This document shows, in pieces, positions 25,849-35,842 of a DNA stretch of 64,000 nucleotides (its first letter is position 1; every line of letters starts with the position of its first letter). A model generated the notes under the pieces. That model was not told the origin of the DNA and searched no databases. It saw only the letters and a list, made by a program, of their open reading frames with translations. This DNA comes from Betaproteobacteria bacterium (GTDB lineage: Bacteria; Bdellovibrionota_B; Oligoflexia; Silvanigrellales; Silvanigrellaceae): positions 1-64,000 of the forward strand of contig VGHE01000013.1 in assembly GCA_016868315.1 (NCBI GenBank). The letters run 5' to 3'. A program made the position numbers and the translations under genes.

Positions 25849-26685
25849 ATGAATTTTACCTTTCATAGAAAGAGTGTTGCGCTGGCGCTTTTCAGCGCGT
25901 GTTACATTCCGACTTCGGCCTCCGCGTTCTCGTTGGGCATCCGTCCTAATGCCGGTCTCGAGATGATTACAGTCAATTCTCTCAAATTGGTCGATGCAGA
26001 CGGTCGCGCATACGTGCCGGCGGACGAGGTCGCACGCAGCTTTCTATTTTTTGGTGCGGATGTTGTTTTCACGCCTATCAAGTTCAACAACAACATGTCG
26101 GTGAGCGCTCTCCTTGGCCTGCGCATGGCTTCATCCAAGCTCACGGGTGCATTCGTAGATGAGCTCAGTTTTATGTACATCCCGATCGGTGCATCATTCG
26201 ACTACATGCTGGGCAGTTTGAGGTTTTCTGCTTACTCGACGTTTGACTTGGGTTTGTCGCCGAAATTAAAAATCACTGTTCCCGCAACGAGCGCATCTCT
26301 TGAACCCAAATTGGCGTCTTTGTCACGCATTCGATTTGGTGCATTTGGAGAATATTTCATTATTCCGGCGTTGAGCGTCTTTGCGCAGGGTGATTACGGC
26401 ATCGGTGGCTACAAAAGCGAAAAAGGCGAGAAGGAAATAGATCTTGGAGACACTGGGCAAGGCGAACGTATAGGTTTTTTGAGCGCCAATGATAATAAAC
26501 TCAAAGGATTGACCTTCGGAGGAGGCGTCGCCTACTACTTCCCTCCACCCAACCGCGGTGCGGTGTCCACGGGCAGCAAAGCTGCACCGGCGAAGAAGCC
26601 TGTTCGAGGAACGGGCAAGAGGCCAGCCGTGAAGCCGAAGCCCAAGCCTAAGGCACCACCGGCGGATGCTGGTTCAGGGATGTGA
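25849..26685 (+). CDS. Outer-membrane beta-barrel protein with basic Pro/Lys tail
   Basis: ATG 25849 is used because GAGGGG precedes it; the TTG at 25834 is rejected. The signal peptide is about 1-26 (CYIPTSASA-FSLG). The body (27-240) has repeated Gly/aromatic amphipathic strands (SVSALLGLRMASS, FMYIPIGASFDYMLGSLRFSAYSTFDLGL, IRFGAFGEYFIIPALSVFAQGDYGIGGY) typical of an eight-stranded barrel, ending in GGGVAYYFPPP. Unusually it continues with about 40 basic residues rich in Lys-Pro pairs, which could reach into the periplasm or bind peptidoglycan or polyanions (inference). The stop overlaps the next gene as GTGA. Confidence 0.72.
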   Translation: MNFTFHRKSVALALFSACYIPTSASAFSLGIRPNAGLEMITVNSLKLVDADGRAYVPADEVARSFLFFGADVVFTPIKFNNNMSVSALLGLRMASSKLTGAFVDELSFMYIPIGASFDYMLGSLRFSAYSTFDLGLSPKLKITVPATSASLEPKLASLSRIRFGAFGEYFIIPALSVFAQGDYGIGGYKSEKGEKEIDLGDTGQGERIGFLSANDNKLKGLTFGGGVAYYFPPPNRGAVSTGSKAAPAKKPVRGTGKRPAVKPKPKPKAPPADAGSGM

Positions 26686-28349
26686 TCGCGGAACTCAATA
26701 CATGCAATGAGGTTCGAGTTTTGATTCCACAAACAGGTTCCTCTGATACATTCGACTATGACTTTATCGTGATTGGCTCCGGTTTTGGGGGCAGTGTTTC
26801 TGCTTTGCGTTTGAGTGAAAAGGGTTACCGAGTTTGCGTGATTGAGCAGGGCAAACGCTTTGCAGCCAAAGATTATGCCAAGTCAAATTGGGATTTGCCT
26901 CGTTATCTGTGGGCTCCTTTTGCAAAGTGTTTTGGAATTCAGCGACTCACCTTCTTCAAGGATGTGTTAATTCTCAGCGGTGCGGGTGTCGGTGGAGGCA
27001 GTCTTGTTTACGCCAACACTCTGATGGTTCCCTCGGATAAGGCTTTCCAGAGTGAAGCCTGGCGACCGATTGGAAATGCACGCGAGGCGCTTGCACCTTT
27101 CTATGCGCTTGCAAAGAAAATGCTGGGCGCTGCAACAAATCCCAAGATGACCTTCATCGACAACACCATCGAGGCATATGCAAAGCACGCCGGCGTTCAC
27201 GACACCTTTGCACCCACCGAGGTGGCAGTGTTTTTCGGCGAGCCTGGAAAGAGGGTTCCCGATCCCTATTTTGGGGGCGAGGGTCCCGCACGATCGGGAT
27301 GCAACTTCTGCGGTGGTTGCATGGTCGGATGTCGCTTCGATGCCAAGAATACGTTGGATAAGAACTATCTGTATTTGGCAGAAAAACGTGGAACAGAGAT
27401 CCTGCCTTTAACACGTGTGTCACGCTTATCGCCTTTGAATGACGATGGTTCGGCGGGTTGGAAAATCGAAGTTGAGGCTGTCGATCAAATTCTTTTTCCC
27501 AAAAAACGGACTCTGCGTGCACGCAATGTGGTTTTGGCGGGTGGTGTCTTGGGTACGCTGCGTTTACTGCTTGAGTGTCGCGATCGGCACCAGACGCTCA
27601 CGCGTTTATCACCTTTTTTAGGTCATCAGGTACGCACCAACAGCGAAGTATTTACGGGTTCAAGTCAACCGGGTGCGCGTCGCGAAGTTCCGTACTCTCA
27701 TGGCATAGCTATCTCTTCGATTTTGAAGGTTGATGAACGCACGGCTATTGAGCCGGTGCGTTATCCGGTGGGTTCTAATTTTATGAAGCTCTTGGCGGCT
27801 CCGCTTGTGAGCGACCCGAGCGAGTTTCGTAGAACCCTGAAATTTTTGTGGCGCATTGTGAGCAGACCGGTTGAGTTTCTCAAGCTGACGTTTAATCCGC
27901 GATGGGCTGAGACCAGTGTTATTTTTCTTGTGATGCAGGATCTCGACAATCGCATTCGGGTAAATTTTGGACGCAGTCCGTTCACGTTGTTCCGCGGTGG
28001 ACTCGTTTCTGAGCGTGAAGATGGAAGTGAAAAAGTTCCCTCAGAAATCCCCGCAGCAAACCAGTTCACCGAGTGGTTCGCAGAAAAGGTCGGCGGCACG
28101 GCGCAGTGTGCGGTGACTCAGGTCACAGTGAATATTCCGACCACGGCTCATATCTTGGGCGGATGTCCGATGGGCGATGCACCCGAAACAGGCGTTATCG
28201 ATGCGCAGCACAGGCTGTTTGGTTACACTGGGATCTGGGTGTGCGACGGGTCGGCTGTGCCGGCCAATCTAGGAGTGAATCCAAGTCTCACGATCACGGC
28301 CATGACCGAACGCGCCATGACTTTCATTCCTCCGAAGGCCTCGAGCTGA
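26682..28349 (+). CDS. GMC-family FAD oxidoreductase (cholesterol-oxidase-like)
   Basis: FAD-dependent alcohol oxidase or dehydrogenase. The dinucleotide fold YDFIVIGSGFGGSVSALRL lies near the N-terminus, LSGAGVGGGSLVYANTL is the second FAD contact, and the C-terminal HILGGCPMG and DGSAVPANLGVNPSLTITAMTERA block holds the catalytic His/Asn region. A Cys cluster, CNFCGGCMVGC, sits in the middle, as in a subgroup of bacterial GMC enzymes annotated as cholesterol oxidase; it may bind a metal or form disulfides. There is no signal peptide. The GTG start overlaps the previous stop by 4 bases; TTG 26720, preceded by GAGG, is an alternative. Substrate uncertain. Confidence 0.82.
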   Translation: MIAELNTCNEVRVLIPQTGSSDTFDYDFIVIGSGFGGSVSALRLSEKGYRVCVIEQGKRFAAKDYAKSNWDLPRYLWAPFAKCFGIQRLTFFKDVLILSGAGVGGGSLVYANTLMVPSDKAFQSEAWRPIGNAREALAPFYALAKKMLGAATNPKMTFIDNTIEAYAKHAGVHDTFAPTEVAVFFGEPGKRVPDPYFGGEGPARSGCNFCGGCMVGCRFDAKNTLDKNYLYLAEKRGTEILPLTRVSRLSPLNDDGSAGWKIEVEAVDQILFPKKRTLRARNVVLAGGVLGTLRLLLECRDRHQTLTRLSPFLGHQVRTNSEVFTGSSQPGARREVPYSHGIAISSILKVDERTAIEPVRYPVGSNFMKLLAAPLVSDPSEFRRTLKFLWRIVSRPVEFLKLTFNPRWAETSVIFLVMQDLDNRIRVNFGRSPFTLFRGGLVSEREDGSEKVPSEIPAANQFTEWFAEKVGGTAQCAVTQVTVNIPTTAHILGGCPMGDAPETGVIDAQHRLFGYTGIWVCDGSAVPANLGVNPSLTITAMTERAMTFIPPKASS

Positions 28350-28387
28350 TCTTCTGCGTGATGCTGCGGATTCAACTCATCAACAAC

Positions 28388-28415
28388 GGCAAAAGCCCAC
28401 TGCGTAAACGCAGTG
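28388..28415 (-). terminator. Intrinsic terminator for the minus-strand lipoprotein gene
   Basis: GCCCACTGCG/CGCAGTGGGC form a 10-bp stem with a TAAA loop, followed on the minus strand by TTTT. It lies between convergent genes and may also slow plus-strand transcription. Confidence 0.75.
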
Positions 28416-28457
28416 GGCACTGTGCCATGAATTTTGCATGAGGGGCGCTGATTTGAA

Positions 28458-29231
28458 TCAGCGCGGACCTGGAACGAGAACTGCAGTTTCACCAGCCTTG
28501 ATGGTCACCACTTCCTGAACGCTTGGGAACAGAATGGCTGCACCCAATCCACCTGCAGCAGCGCCAATCAGAGGAGCCCACCAGGTGATGCCGCGGTCGC
28601 CGGTCAAGCCATCAATCAGGAAGGCAATACCGGTACCGGCAGCCGCACCCAAGAGAATGTTCGTAACGCTTGCGTCGCGTGTGCTGAGCATGGTGGATGT
28701 CACTTCAGCGCTGGCAGCCATGTTGTAAACCACTGAGCCGTACTTCACGCCAGTGACGTTGAAGATAGCTCTCGGAGCGCTCATTTTCAGTGTACCGATG
28801 AGGCGTGAGCCTGCGGCAAAAACGGGCGCGCCTTGGATGTCCTTCACTGCAACGGTGACCTGAGGAAGTTTGTCCTCAGAGACGGCGTCATTGCCACTGC
28901 CCGGAAGATTGATGTTGTTTCCTGGGTTGGACGTAACGAACGTGGGGAACTGAATTGCGACCATGCTATTCGCAGGAATCAGGTAGCGGTTTGCACCGTT
29001 GGTGGCTTCGAAAAAGCCCGCAGGTGCCTGTTGCACGGGGGTTTGCTGCACAGGAGTCTGCTGACCAGGGTTGGACTTGTTGGCATCTTGATTCTGCTGA
29101 GGAGAATCATTCCTGAGCTGCGCTGCTGGTTCTTGCGAGCCTCCCTCGGAAGAGCTGTCGTCGGAGCTGCAGGCCACAACAGAAGTAATAGCCAGGATTG
29201 CACTCAGGGGAACAAGAAATAGATGACGCAT
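28458..29231 (-). CDS. Putative lipoprotein with glycine-zipper-like hydrophobic hairpin
   Basis: Function unknown. The lipoprotein signal ends TSVVAC (Cys21). An acidic Ser region and a Gln/Pro linker with QTPVQQTPVQQAP repeats lead to a domain starting RYLIPANSMVAIQFPT, whose later GSRLIGTLKMS is reminiscent of the VirB10/TrbI C-terminal barrel (weak similarity only). A Gly-rich hydrophobic pair follows (LLGAAAGTGIAFLIDGL and LIGAAAGGLGAAILF), then a final VVTIKAGETAVLVPGPR. The GGGAGG ribosome site is strong but can pair with an upstream segment (see 29232-29299). Confidence 0.68.
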   Translation of the reverse strand: MRHLFLVPLSAILAITSVVACSSDDSSSEGGSQEPAAQLRNDSPQQNQDANKSNPGQQTPVQQTPVQQAPAGFFEATNGANRYLIPANSMVAIQFPTFVTSNPGNNINLPGSGNDAVSEDKLPQVTVAVKDIQGAPVFAAGSRLIGTLKMSAPRAIFNVTGVKYGSVVYNMAASAEVTSTMLSTRDASVTNILLGAAAGTGIAFLIDGLTGDRGITWWAPLIGAAAGGLGAAILFPSVQEVVTIKAGETAVLVPGPR

Positions 29232-29299
29232 GGGAACCTCCCGTTGATGATGAAAAAGCTGCCCCGCGAACCTCTGGGCACAGGGGACTGCAACGGGAG
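29232..29299 (-). promoter_or_regulatory. Leader that can sequester the lipoprotein Shine-Dalgarno
   Basis: On the minus-strand mRNA, CTCCCGTTG (29299-29291) is an exact complement of CAACGGGAG (29246-29238), which carries the GGGAGG ribosome site. The enclosed 44 bases contain a CCCC/GGGG inner pairing. Pairing would close translation of the lipoprotein at 28458-29231. Confidence 0.5.
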
Positions 29300-29591
29300 T
29301 ATCAAGAGTCGTGCCAGCGACTCCTCGAAAAAAGTCAAGCGTTTTCGGGATTGTTTTCGCCCGATCAGGTGCCAGCGGGGTTGACGCACTGTTGAACCAT
29401 TCGACAGAGGTGTCAGATGTTGCACAGGGGTGTGCCTGCAGCGGTGATTTGTATGATGCTTGCGACCCTGTGCGCTTTTTTGGAACCCAAGCCGCCGGGC
29501 ATTGTGCTTTTTTTGGGCTTGGTTGATGGACAAAGTGGGTATGACGAGCATAACTGTATTAGAATTTGTTGCACATCTCGATGGGGGGTGC
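29300..29591. other. Intergenic region between divergent lipoprotein and regulator genes
   Basis: With the leader it makes a 360-base gap. A possible -10 (TAGAAT at about 29560) lies upstream of the regulator but lacks a good -35. A 66-codon open frame, 29417-29617, begins with a hydrophobic stretch and has GAGGTG before its ATG, but it overlaps the regulator start; I do not count it as a gene. Confidence 0.4.
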
Positions 29592-30203
29592 ATGGTCAAC
29601 TCACCGAACACGAGTAGTGAAACGCAAGGGGCATCTCTAGCCTCAAATGTGAAATATTTGAGAAAAGAGCTGTCTCTAAGCCAGGAACAGCTCTCAGAAC
29701 GCTCAGGCATTCCCCGCAGTACCATCGCCAGTCTTGAGCGCGGCGAAGGCAATCCAACTTTGCAGGTACTCATGGGCGTTGCGCGCGGATTGGGTGTGAC
29801 CATTTCCGAGCTTTTGGCACAACGCCAGCCCCGAGCCACATTTTTTCCGTCCCAAACCCACGGGCGAACACAGTATCCTCTAGAAATTGCCGGTGTTGAA
29901 ACATCCACTCGGGCTGTCGAAACGTTGCGTTTGACGCCAGCGCAGATGCGCTATTTGGTCATTGAGGAACTGGTTCTTGAGGGTCTTGAGACGATTCTCT
30001 CTCCGGCTCATCCGGCTGGAACAGAAGAACATTTTTTCGTGGTCGAAGGCTCATGCGAGGTTGAGGTGAATGGCGAAACATATCGGGTCGGGCAGGGAGA
30101 CCTGCTCAGATTCGATGGCGACCAAAAACACCTTTATCGTGGCGTTGGTAAAGGCAAGCGGGCGCGGGGCTTCGCAGTTGTTGTGCAGGTGCCCCGCGTC
30201 TGA
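29592..30203 (+). CDS. XRE-family transcriptional regulator with C-terminal cupin
   Basis: DNA-binding regulator of the HTH_3 plus Cupin_2 architecture. Residues 16-75 form the helix-turn-helix (VKYLRKELSLSQEQLSERSGIPRSTIASLERGEGNPTL, split across two helices), and 115-200 a cupin barrel (LETILSPAHPAGTEEHFFVVEGSCEVEVNGE, then GQGDLLRFDGDQKHLYRG), which normally binds a small ligand or metal. The start at ATG 29592 follows GGGGGGTGC and gives 203 residues; the longer frame from 29460 has no support. It could regulate its divergent neighbour or the convergent dehydrogenase; targets are unknown. Confidence 0.85.
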   Translation: MVNSPNTSSETQGASLASNVKYLRKELSLSQEQLSERSGIPRSTIASLERGEGNPTLQVLMGVARGLGVTISELLAQRQPRATFFPSQTHGRTQYPLEIAGVETSTRAVETLRLTPAQMRYLVIEELVLEGLETILSPAHPAGTEEHFFVVEGSCEVEVNGETYRVGQGDLLRFDGDQKHLYRGVGKGKRARGFAVVVQVPRV

Positions 30204-30218
30204 GCTCGTGCTTGGTAC

Positions 30219-31088
30219 TCAGTACGAGTAAACTCCGCGTCCGGTTTTGCGTCCGAGATATCCAGCATCCACATACTTTTTAAGCAGCGGACACGGACGA
30301 TATTTCGAGTCGCCCAGGCCTTCATGTAGAACTTTCATGATGGCCAGGCAGGTATCGAGGCCTATGAAATCTGCCAGAGTGAGCGGACCCATGGGCTGAT
30401 TTGTGCCCAGCTTCATTCCGGCATCAATGTCTTCGGGCGTAGCAATGCCTTCCATCAGTGTAAAAAATGCTTCGTTGATCATCGGCATGAGAATGCGGTT
30501 GACGATGAATCCAGGATAATCTTGCGAGCAAACCGTAGTTTTTTCGGCCTTTTCAGCCAGGGATTTGGTGACCTGGTAGGTGTTTTCGCTCGTCGCATGA
30601 CCGCGGATGATTTCCACAAGTTGCATGACCGGCACGGGATTCATGAAATGCATACCGATAAACTGACCTGCGCGTCGCGTTGAACTCGCAAGGCGTGTGA
30701 TGGGCAGACTGCTCGTATTGGAAGCGAGAATCGCATGTGCTGGAAGGATTTCATCGAGTTGTTTGAAGATTGACTTTTTCAGCTCTTCGTTTTCGCTGAC
30801 AGCCTCGATGGCGAAATCACAATCTTTGAAGTCAGCCAGGTGAGTGGTTGTTTTAATGCGACCGAGAATGACCGGTGGGTGTTCCGGGAGTTTTCCTTTT
30901 TCGAACAGTTTCATGAGGCTTTTTTCAATGCTGGCCACAGCTTTTTTGAGAGATGCCTCCGAGACATCCATCAGGCACACGTTGAAATCGGACTGAGCCA
31001 ATACCTGGGCAATGCCGTTGCCCATCTGTCCGGCGCCCACAACTCCGACCATTTTAATCTGATTGATTTGGGTCAATTCCATTGTCAT
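30219..31088 (-). CDS. 3-hydroxybutyryl-CoA dehydrogenase
   Basis: NAD(P)-dependent oxidation or reduction at the 3-hydroxyacyl-CoA step (beta-oxidation, butyrate or polyhydroxybutyrate metabolism). The Rossmann motif is [19 protein letters not shown]; catalytic Ser/His/Glu/Asn are in [26 protein letters not shown] and [12 protein letters not shown]. 289 residues is standard for the single-domain Hbd/PaaH type. AAGGAGC lies 11 bases before the first ATG, and a second ATG two codons later is also possible. Monocistronic; convergent with the regulator gene. Confidence 0.92.
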   Translation of the reverse strand: MTMELTQINQIKMVGVVGAGQMGNGIAQVLAQSDFNVCLMDVSEASLKKAVASIEKSLMKLFEKGKLPEHPPVILGRIKTTTHLADFKDCDFAIEAVSENEELKKSIFKQLDEILPAHAILASNTSSLPITRLASSTRRAGQFIGMHFMNPVPVMQLVEIIRGHATSENTYQVTKSLAEKAEKTTVCSQDYPGFIVNRILMPMINEAFFTLMEGIATPEDIDAGMKLGTNQPMGPLTLADFIGLDTCLAIMKVLHEGLGDSKYRPCPLLKKYVDAGYLGRKTGRGVYSY

Positions 31089-31333
31089 AGAAAGTCTGCT
31101 CCTTCCAAGAGTTTATCTGCATGAACAGAGAGCGTCGCCACACGAACGAACAACCCCCCGGTCTTGTTCAGATCCACATCAGAAAATAGGGTTTGCCCGC
31201 CGATGTCAAACGTGCGCAGGAAGGAATACCCTGAAAATCGGGTTGAATTTTGCAACAACTCCGGATTAGGAGTGGGCTTGTGCTCGAAAGTTCCCGTTAT
31301 TCTGGGGACAACAGACTCCTGGGAGAAGTGCTC

Positions 31334-32425
31334 ATGATTTACCAACAACCCTTACCCTCACCTTATCCCGCCCTGGATGCGGCGGCTCTGACCGAACGCA
31401 TTTTGGCGGCGAAGGCCAAGTTGGGAGATCAAGCGGTTGTCCTGACGCACCACTATCAGCGGCCTGAAATTGTTGCTTTGGGTGACATGCGCGGCGATTC
31501 GTTGAAGTTGGCTCAGTTTGCGGCCTCCCAGGAAAAGGCCAAGTACATTGTTTATTGCGGCGTGCATTTTATGGCGGAGAGCGCGGATATACTGAAGCGC
31601 GGCCAACAGGTGGTGGTGCTTCCTGATATGGGTGCAGGCTGCGACATGGCCGACATGGCCGATTCCGATGATGTTGAGTTGGCTTGGGATGAGCTTGTTG
31701 GTGTTCTCGGTCACGAGAGCATCATGCCGGTCACTTACATCAATTCAACCGCAGCACTGAAGGCATTCGTCGGACGCAAAGGTGGCGTTGTTTGCACAAG
31801 CTCCAATGCAGAGAACATAGTGCGTTGGTCATTGGAGCAGAGAAAGGCTCTGTTCTTTTTTCCTGATCAGCATTTGGGGCGCAATACATGCAAGCGCCTC
31901 GGGTTCACTCCCGAGAGTATGGTGCTCTGGAAGCCAGGTGTGCCACTCGGTGGACAAGCTCCTGAGCGCCTGAAAGACAGTCGTATTTTTCTTTGGCAAG
32001 GGCATTGTCCCGTGCACGCGATGTTCACGTTGAAGCAGATTCATGTGCTGCGCAGCGAGAACCCCGACATCAAAATCATCACTCATCCGGAGTGCCCCAT
32101 GGAGGTTGTGGATGCCTCCGATGCTGTTGGTTCGACCGAATTCATCGTCAAAACCATTGCCGAAAGCGCGGCTGGTTCTCACTGGGCTGTGGGCACGGAG
32201 ATGAATTTGGTGAACCGCATTGCTCAGGAGAATCCAACGAAAAAAATCGTCAGTTTGAACCGTTTCATGTGCCTTTGCGGTACCATGAACCGCATTGACC
32301 TCGCCCATTTAGCCTGGGCGATGGACTCCATCGTTGCGGGTCAGCCGGTCAATGTGATTACCGTGGGTGAGCCCCAACGTTCTCTTGCGCGCGCATCGCT
32401 CGATCGTATGCTGCAAATGAGCTGA
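31334..32425 (+). CDS. nadA: Quinolinate synthase
   Basis: Makes quinolinate from iminoaspartate and dihydroxyacetone phosphate for NAD synthesis, using a 4Fe-4S cluster. LTHHYQRPEI, GDSLKLAQ, CGVHFMAESADIL, LPDMGAGCDMADM and THPECPMEVV are family signatures; probable cluster cysteines are in YCGVHF, HPECPM and the C-terminal FMCLCGTMNRI. ATG 31334 follows GGGAG and gives 363 residues; the longer frame from 31250 is unsupported. No nadB or nadC is adjacent, so the pathway genes are dispersed. The 245 bases upstream hold no gene. Confidence 0.95.
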   Translation: MIYQQPLPSPYPALDAAALTERILAAKAKLGDQAVVLTHHYQRPEIVALGDMRGDSLKLAQFAASQEKAKYIVYCGVHFMAESADILKRGQQVVVLPDMGAGCDMADMADSDDVELAWDELVGVLGHESIMPVTYINSTAALKAFVGRKGGVVCTSSNAENIVRWSLEQRKALFFFPDQHLGRNTCKRLGFTPESMVLWKPGVPLGGQAPERLKDSRIFLWQGHCPVHAMFTLKQIHVLRSENPDIKIITHPECPMEVVDASDAVGSTEFIVKTIAESAAGSHWAVGTEMNLVNRIAQENPTKKIVSLNRFMCLCGTMNRIDLAHLAWAMDSIVAGQPVNVITVGEPQRSLARASLDRMLQMS

Positions 32426-32486
32426 AAGCTCGATTTTAGGTTACGTTGATACGAAACCTTACGCTCATGCCGGATGGGAGACGATT

Positions 32487-32906
32487 TTGGACAAAAACGA
32501 CCCGAACAATCCTCAATCTCCGCATCTTCCGGCGTCGACAGCCGCGGCTTCGGGTTCACAGCGTGAGCTGTCGCTTGAGGAAATCATCCAGCTTGCCAAC
32601 AAAATCGGACTCGAATACGTCGACAAAAGGCGCGAAGCAGAACGGCTTGAGTTGTTGCGGACAACTGTGCGAGCCAAAATCATGAATCGCATTGAAGCAG
32701 AGGCAGGCAGCGAAGCTTCTATTCCTGAAAGTCGACTCAAGCGTCTCGCAGAAGCAGACAGCGAGTACGTTCAGCTGCTTGAACAGGTTGCACAATTACG
32801 CGCCGAATCTGAGAAACTTAGAATTCGCTACGAGAGCTACCGCAATCTTTTCGACGCTAAGCGCACGATGATTAGCTACAAGAAAACTGAGCTCAAGACT
32901 CTCTGA
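32487..32906 (+). CDS. Predicted coiled-coil protein (139 aa)
   Basis: Unknown. It uses a TTG start with GGGAG six bases upstream. After a Pro/Ser/Ala-rich N-terminus, residues 26-130 are charged and heptad-like (ELSLEEIIQLANKIGLEYVDKRREAERLELL, then LLEQVAQLRAESEKLRIRYESYRNLFDAKRTM), predicting a long helix or coiled coil. Its last 14 bases overlap the end of the helicase-loader-like gene on the opposite strand. The short gap after nadA suggests it may be on the nadA transcript. Confidence 0.65.
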   Translation: MDKNDPNNPQSPHLPASTAAASGSQRELSLEEIIQLANKIGLEYVDKRREAERLELLRTTVRAKIMNRIEAEAGSEASIPESRLKRLAEADSEYVQLLEQVAQLRAESEKLRIRYESYRNLFDAKRTMISYKKTELKTL

Positions 32907-33990
32907 GCATTTCCGCCTTGTAGCGTTCGAGGTAGCTGTCCGCGAGTGCTCTGCGAAAGCTGGGCAGCCCAATGAAATCAACAAAAACTGAAGACTCCAC
33001 GATGCGATCATACATGCGCGCACCGATGCGTTCGGGAAGAGATTGTTCCCAGAAAGATTCATTCGCTGGTGCTGTACGGAAGCCAGAGCGAACAGGGTCG
33101 TAAGAAAATTCTGGTGGAAGATAGTTGGTTGTCAGAAGTGTGATGCGCCCTTCGTTGTAGCGGCTATTGAGAAGATCATCGAGTTTCTCAAGTTGCCAAG
33201 CTTTTTCGGCGCGCCCTTTTCCGAGTTCATCGATAAGCAAAACATCGGCCTCGCGCAGAGGCTTGAGGATTTTTTCTTCGGATGAATTCTGCGAGTAGCT
33301 TTCGCGCAGCTGACTCAGTAGAAAAAGGAAATCGACAAAACGCGCCGAGCAGCCGGTCTCCTCGACCAGCCAGCGCAGCGCCGATGCTGCGAGATGGGTT
33401 TTGCCTGTGCCCACAGGGCCAAGCAGTGTCAGGAAGATTTTATCTGGTGCTGAACCTTTGTGACTCAAAAATGGAACAACGCTTTCACAGAAACTGAACA
33501 CGCGTGTGCGGCAATCGTTGAGTTTTTGAGCGTGCTTGCTGTTCTGACCGAGGTGACCCATCTGCAGTGCGTCGAAGGTGGTTTGCTTATAGCGTCGTGG
33601 GAATCCAACCTGGTTGAGCAGTTCTGCGCGGCGTCTGCCTGTGCGACAAACACAGGCACCGGGAATAACCTCGTCTTTGAGGGTCAGTAAATTGAAGCGG
33701 CGCAACTGTCCGGTGCCCATGCAATCTTCACAGCGCGGCTGAGCATCGCATGCAGGACAAACAGAAAACTCACCGGAGTTGAGCTCGGTATTGAGGTAGA
33801 TACCGAGGGTGTGCTGACCACATATGCAGGGTTGATCGGCGCTGGGGAGTTTGTTCTCAAATCCACCCTGCGTGTTTGTGCGCGTTCCCGCAACAAGATG
33901 CCGCGGTTGAGCATGTTTGTCCCGTTCACGCGCGAGTCGTTCCAATTCCTCGAATGCAGATTGCAAGTTCAGTGGTGACTCTTTGGGCAT
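32893..33990 (-). CDS. DnaC/IstB-like AAA+ ATPase with N-terminal Cys clusters
   Basis: Probable helicase loader or related ATPase. Walker A is GPVGTGKTH and Walker B is VLLIDELGKG, followed by the sensor-like ITLLTTNYLP, all as in DnaC/IstB proteins. Before the ATPase domain there are at least nine Cys in CICGQ, CPACDAQPRCEDCMGTGQL and CVCRTGRR, likely binding zinc in a DnaJ-like way. ATG 33990 with GAGG upstream gives 365 residues. The preceding small gene ends 10 bases before, and there are no transposase genes nearby, which argues against an IS21 IstB. Confidence 0.8.
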   Translation of the reverse strand: MPKESPLNLQSAFEELERLARERDKHAQPRHLVAGTRTNTQGGFENKLPSADQPCICGQHTLGIYLNTELNSGEFSVCPACDAQPRCEDCMGTGQLRRFNLLTLKDEVIPGACVCRTGRRRAELLNQVGFPRRYKQTTFDALQMGHLGQNSKHAQKLNDCRTRVFSFCESVVPFLSHKGSAPDKIFLTLLGPVGTGKTHLAASALRWLVEETGCSARFVDFLFLLSQLRESYSQNSSEEKILKPLREADVLLIDELGKGRAEKAWQLEKLDDLLNSRYNEGRITLLTTNYLPPEFSYDPVRSGFRTAPANESFWEQSLPERIGARMYDRIVESSVFVDFIGLPSFRRALADSYLERYKAEMLRES

Positions 33991-34000
33991 GATGCGAACC

Positions 34001-34273
34001 TCAGTATTCGTTGGCCTCTCGTACCGCACGCCGGAGGGGGCGGTCTAGGGCCTTCAGTGAGGTTGGAAAGCGTGTTCCTTTTTCCTGGCAATCTCGATAG
34101 ATTGCGAGAATAGATTGACACAAGGTCTCGGGGGCGAGCCGCTCTGTGGCCCAGCCCTTGAGCACCTCGAGATCTTGGGTTGAGACAACAACTCCCCGGC
34201 CACGAAGTTCAATGAAAACATTGAGGACGGTGTTGTACTGGCTCAGGTCGATGTCTTGTGATGGTGAATCCAT
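34001..34273 (-). CDS. Small conserved-looking protein upstream of the DnaC-like ATPase
   Basis: Function not recognised. 90 residues, predicted helical, no signal peptide. ATG 34273 with AGGAG four bases away is used rather than the further ATG at 34312. It sits 42 bases after enolase and 10 bases before the DnaC-like gene on the minus strand, so it may cooperate with the ATPase, for example as a helicase-interaction partner (inference from position only). The C-terminus is basic (RPLRRAVREANEY). Confidence 0.6.
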   Translation of the reverse strand: MDSPSQDIDLSQYNTVLNVFIELRGRGVVVSTQDLEVLKGWATERLAPETLCQSILAIYRDCQEKGTRFPTSLKALDRPLRRAVREANEY

Positions 34274-34311
34274 AGATCTCCTGAGCAGTGTGCGGGACCT
34301 GTGGGTGGGCA

Positions 34312-35704
<1,393 letters not shown>

Positions 35705-35714
35705 CTAGGGGCAC

Positions 35715-35743
35715 TTGACTTTGCAAAAGGCCTCTTGTTTATT
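35715..35743 (+). promoter_or_regulatory. Probable sigma-70 promoter of the HU gene
   Basis: TTGACT (35715-35720), a 17-base spacer, then TTTATT (35738-35743). The resulting leader of about 95 bases contains a GGGTTG-TTTT-CAACCC hairpin at 35781-35796. Confidence 0.6.
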
Positions 35744-35842
35744 TTCTCTCAGGCATGTGTAAAAGTCCGAATTAATGCTTGGGTTGTTTTCAACCCTCGG
35801 TCAAAACTGTCACTCGTTTCTTTTCATGAAAGGATCCGCCAC

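Noticed and set aside
29417-29617. 66-codon plus-strand ORF with hydrophobic start
   Set aside because: Overlaps the start of the XRE-cupin gene and has no resemblance; the GAGGTG before it could be chance.
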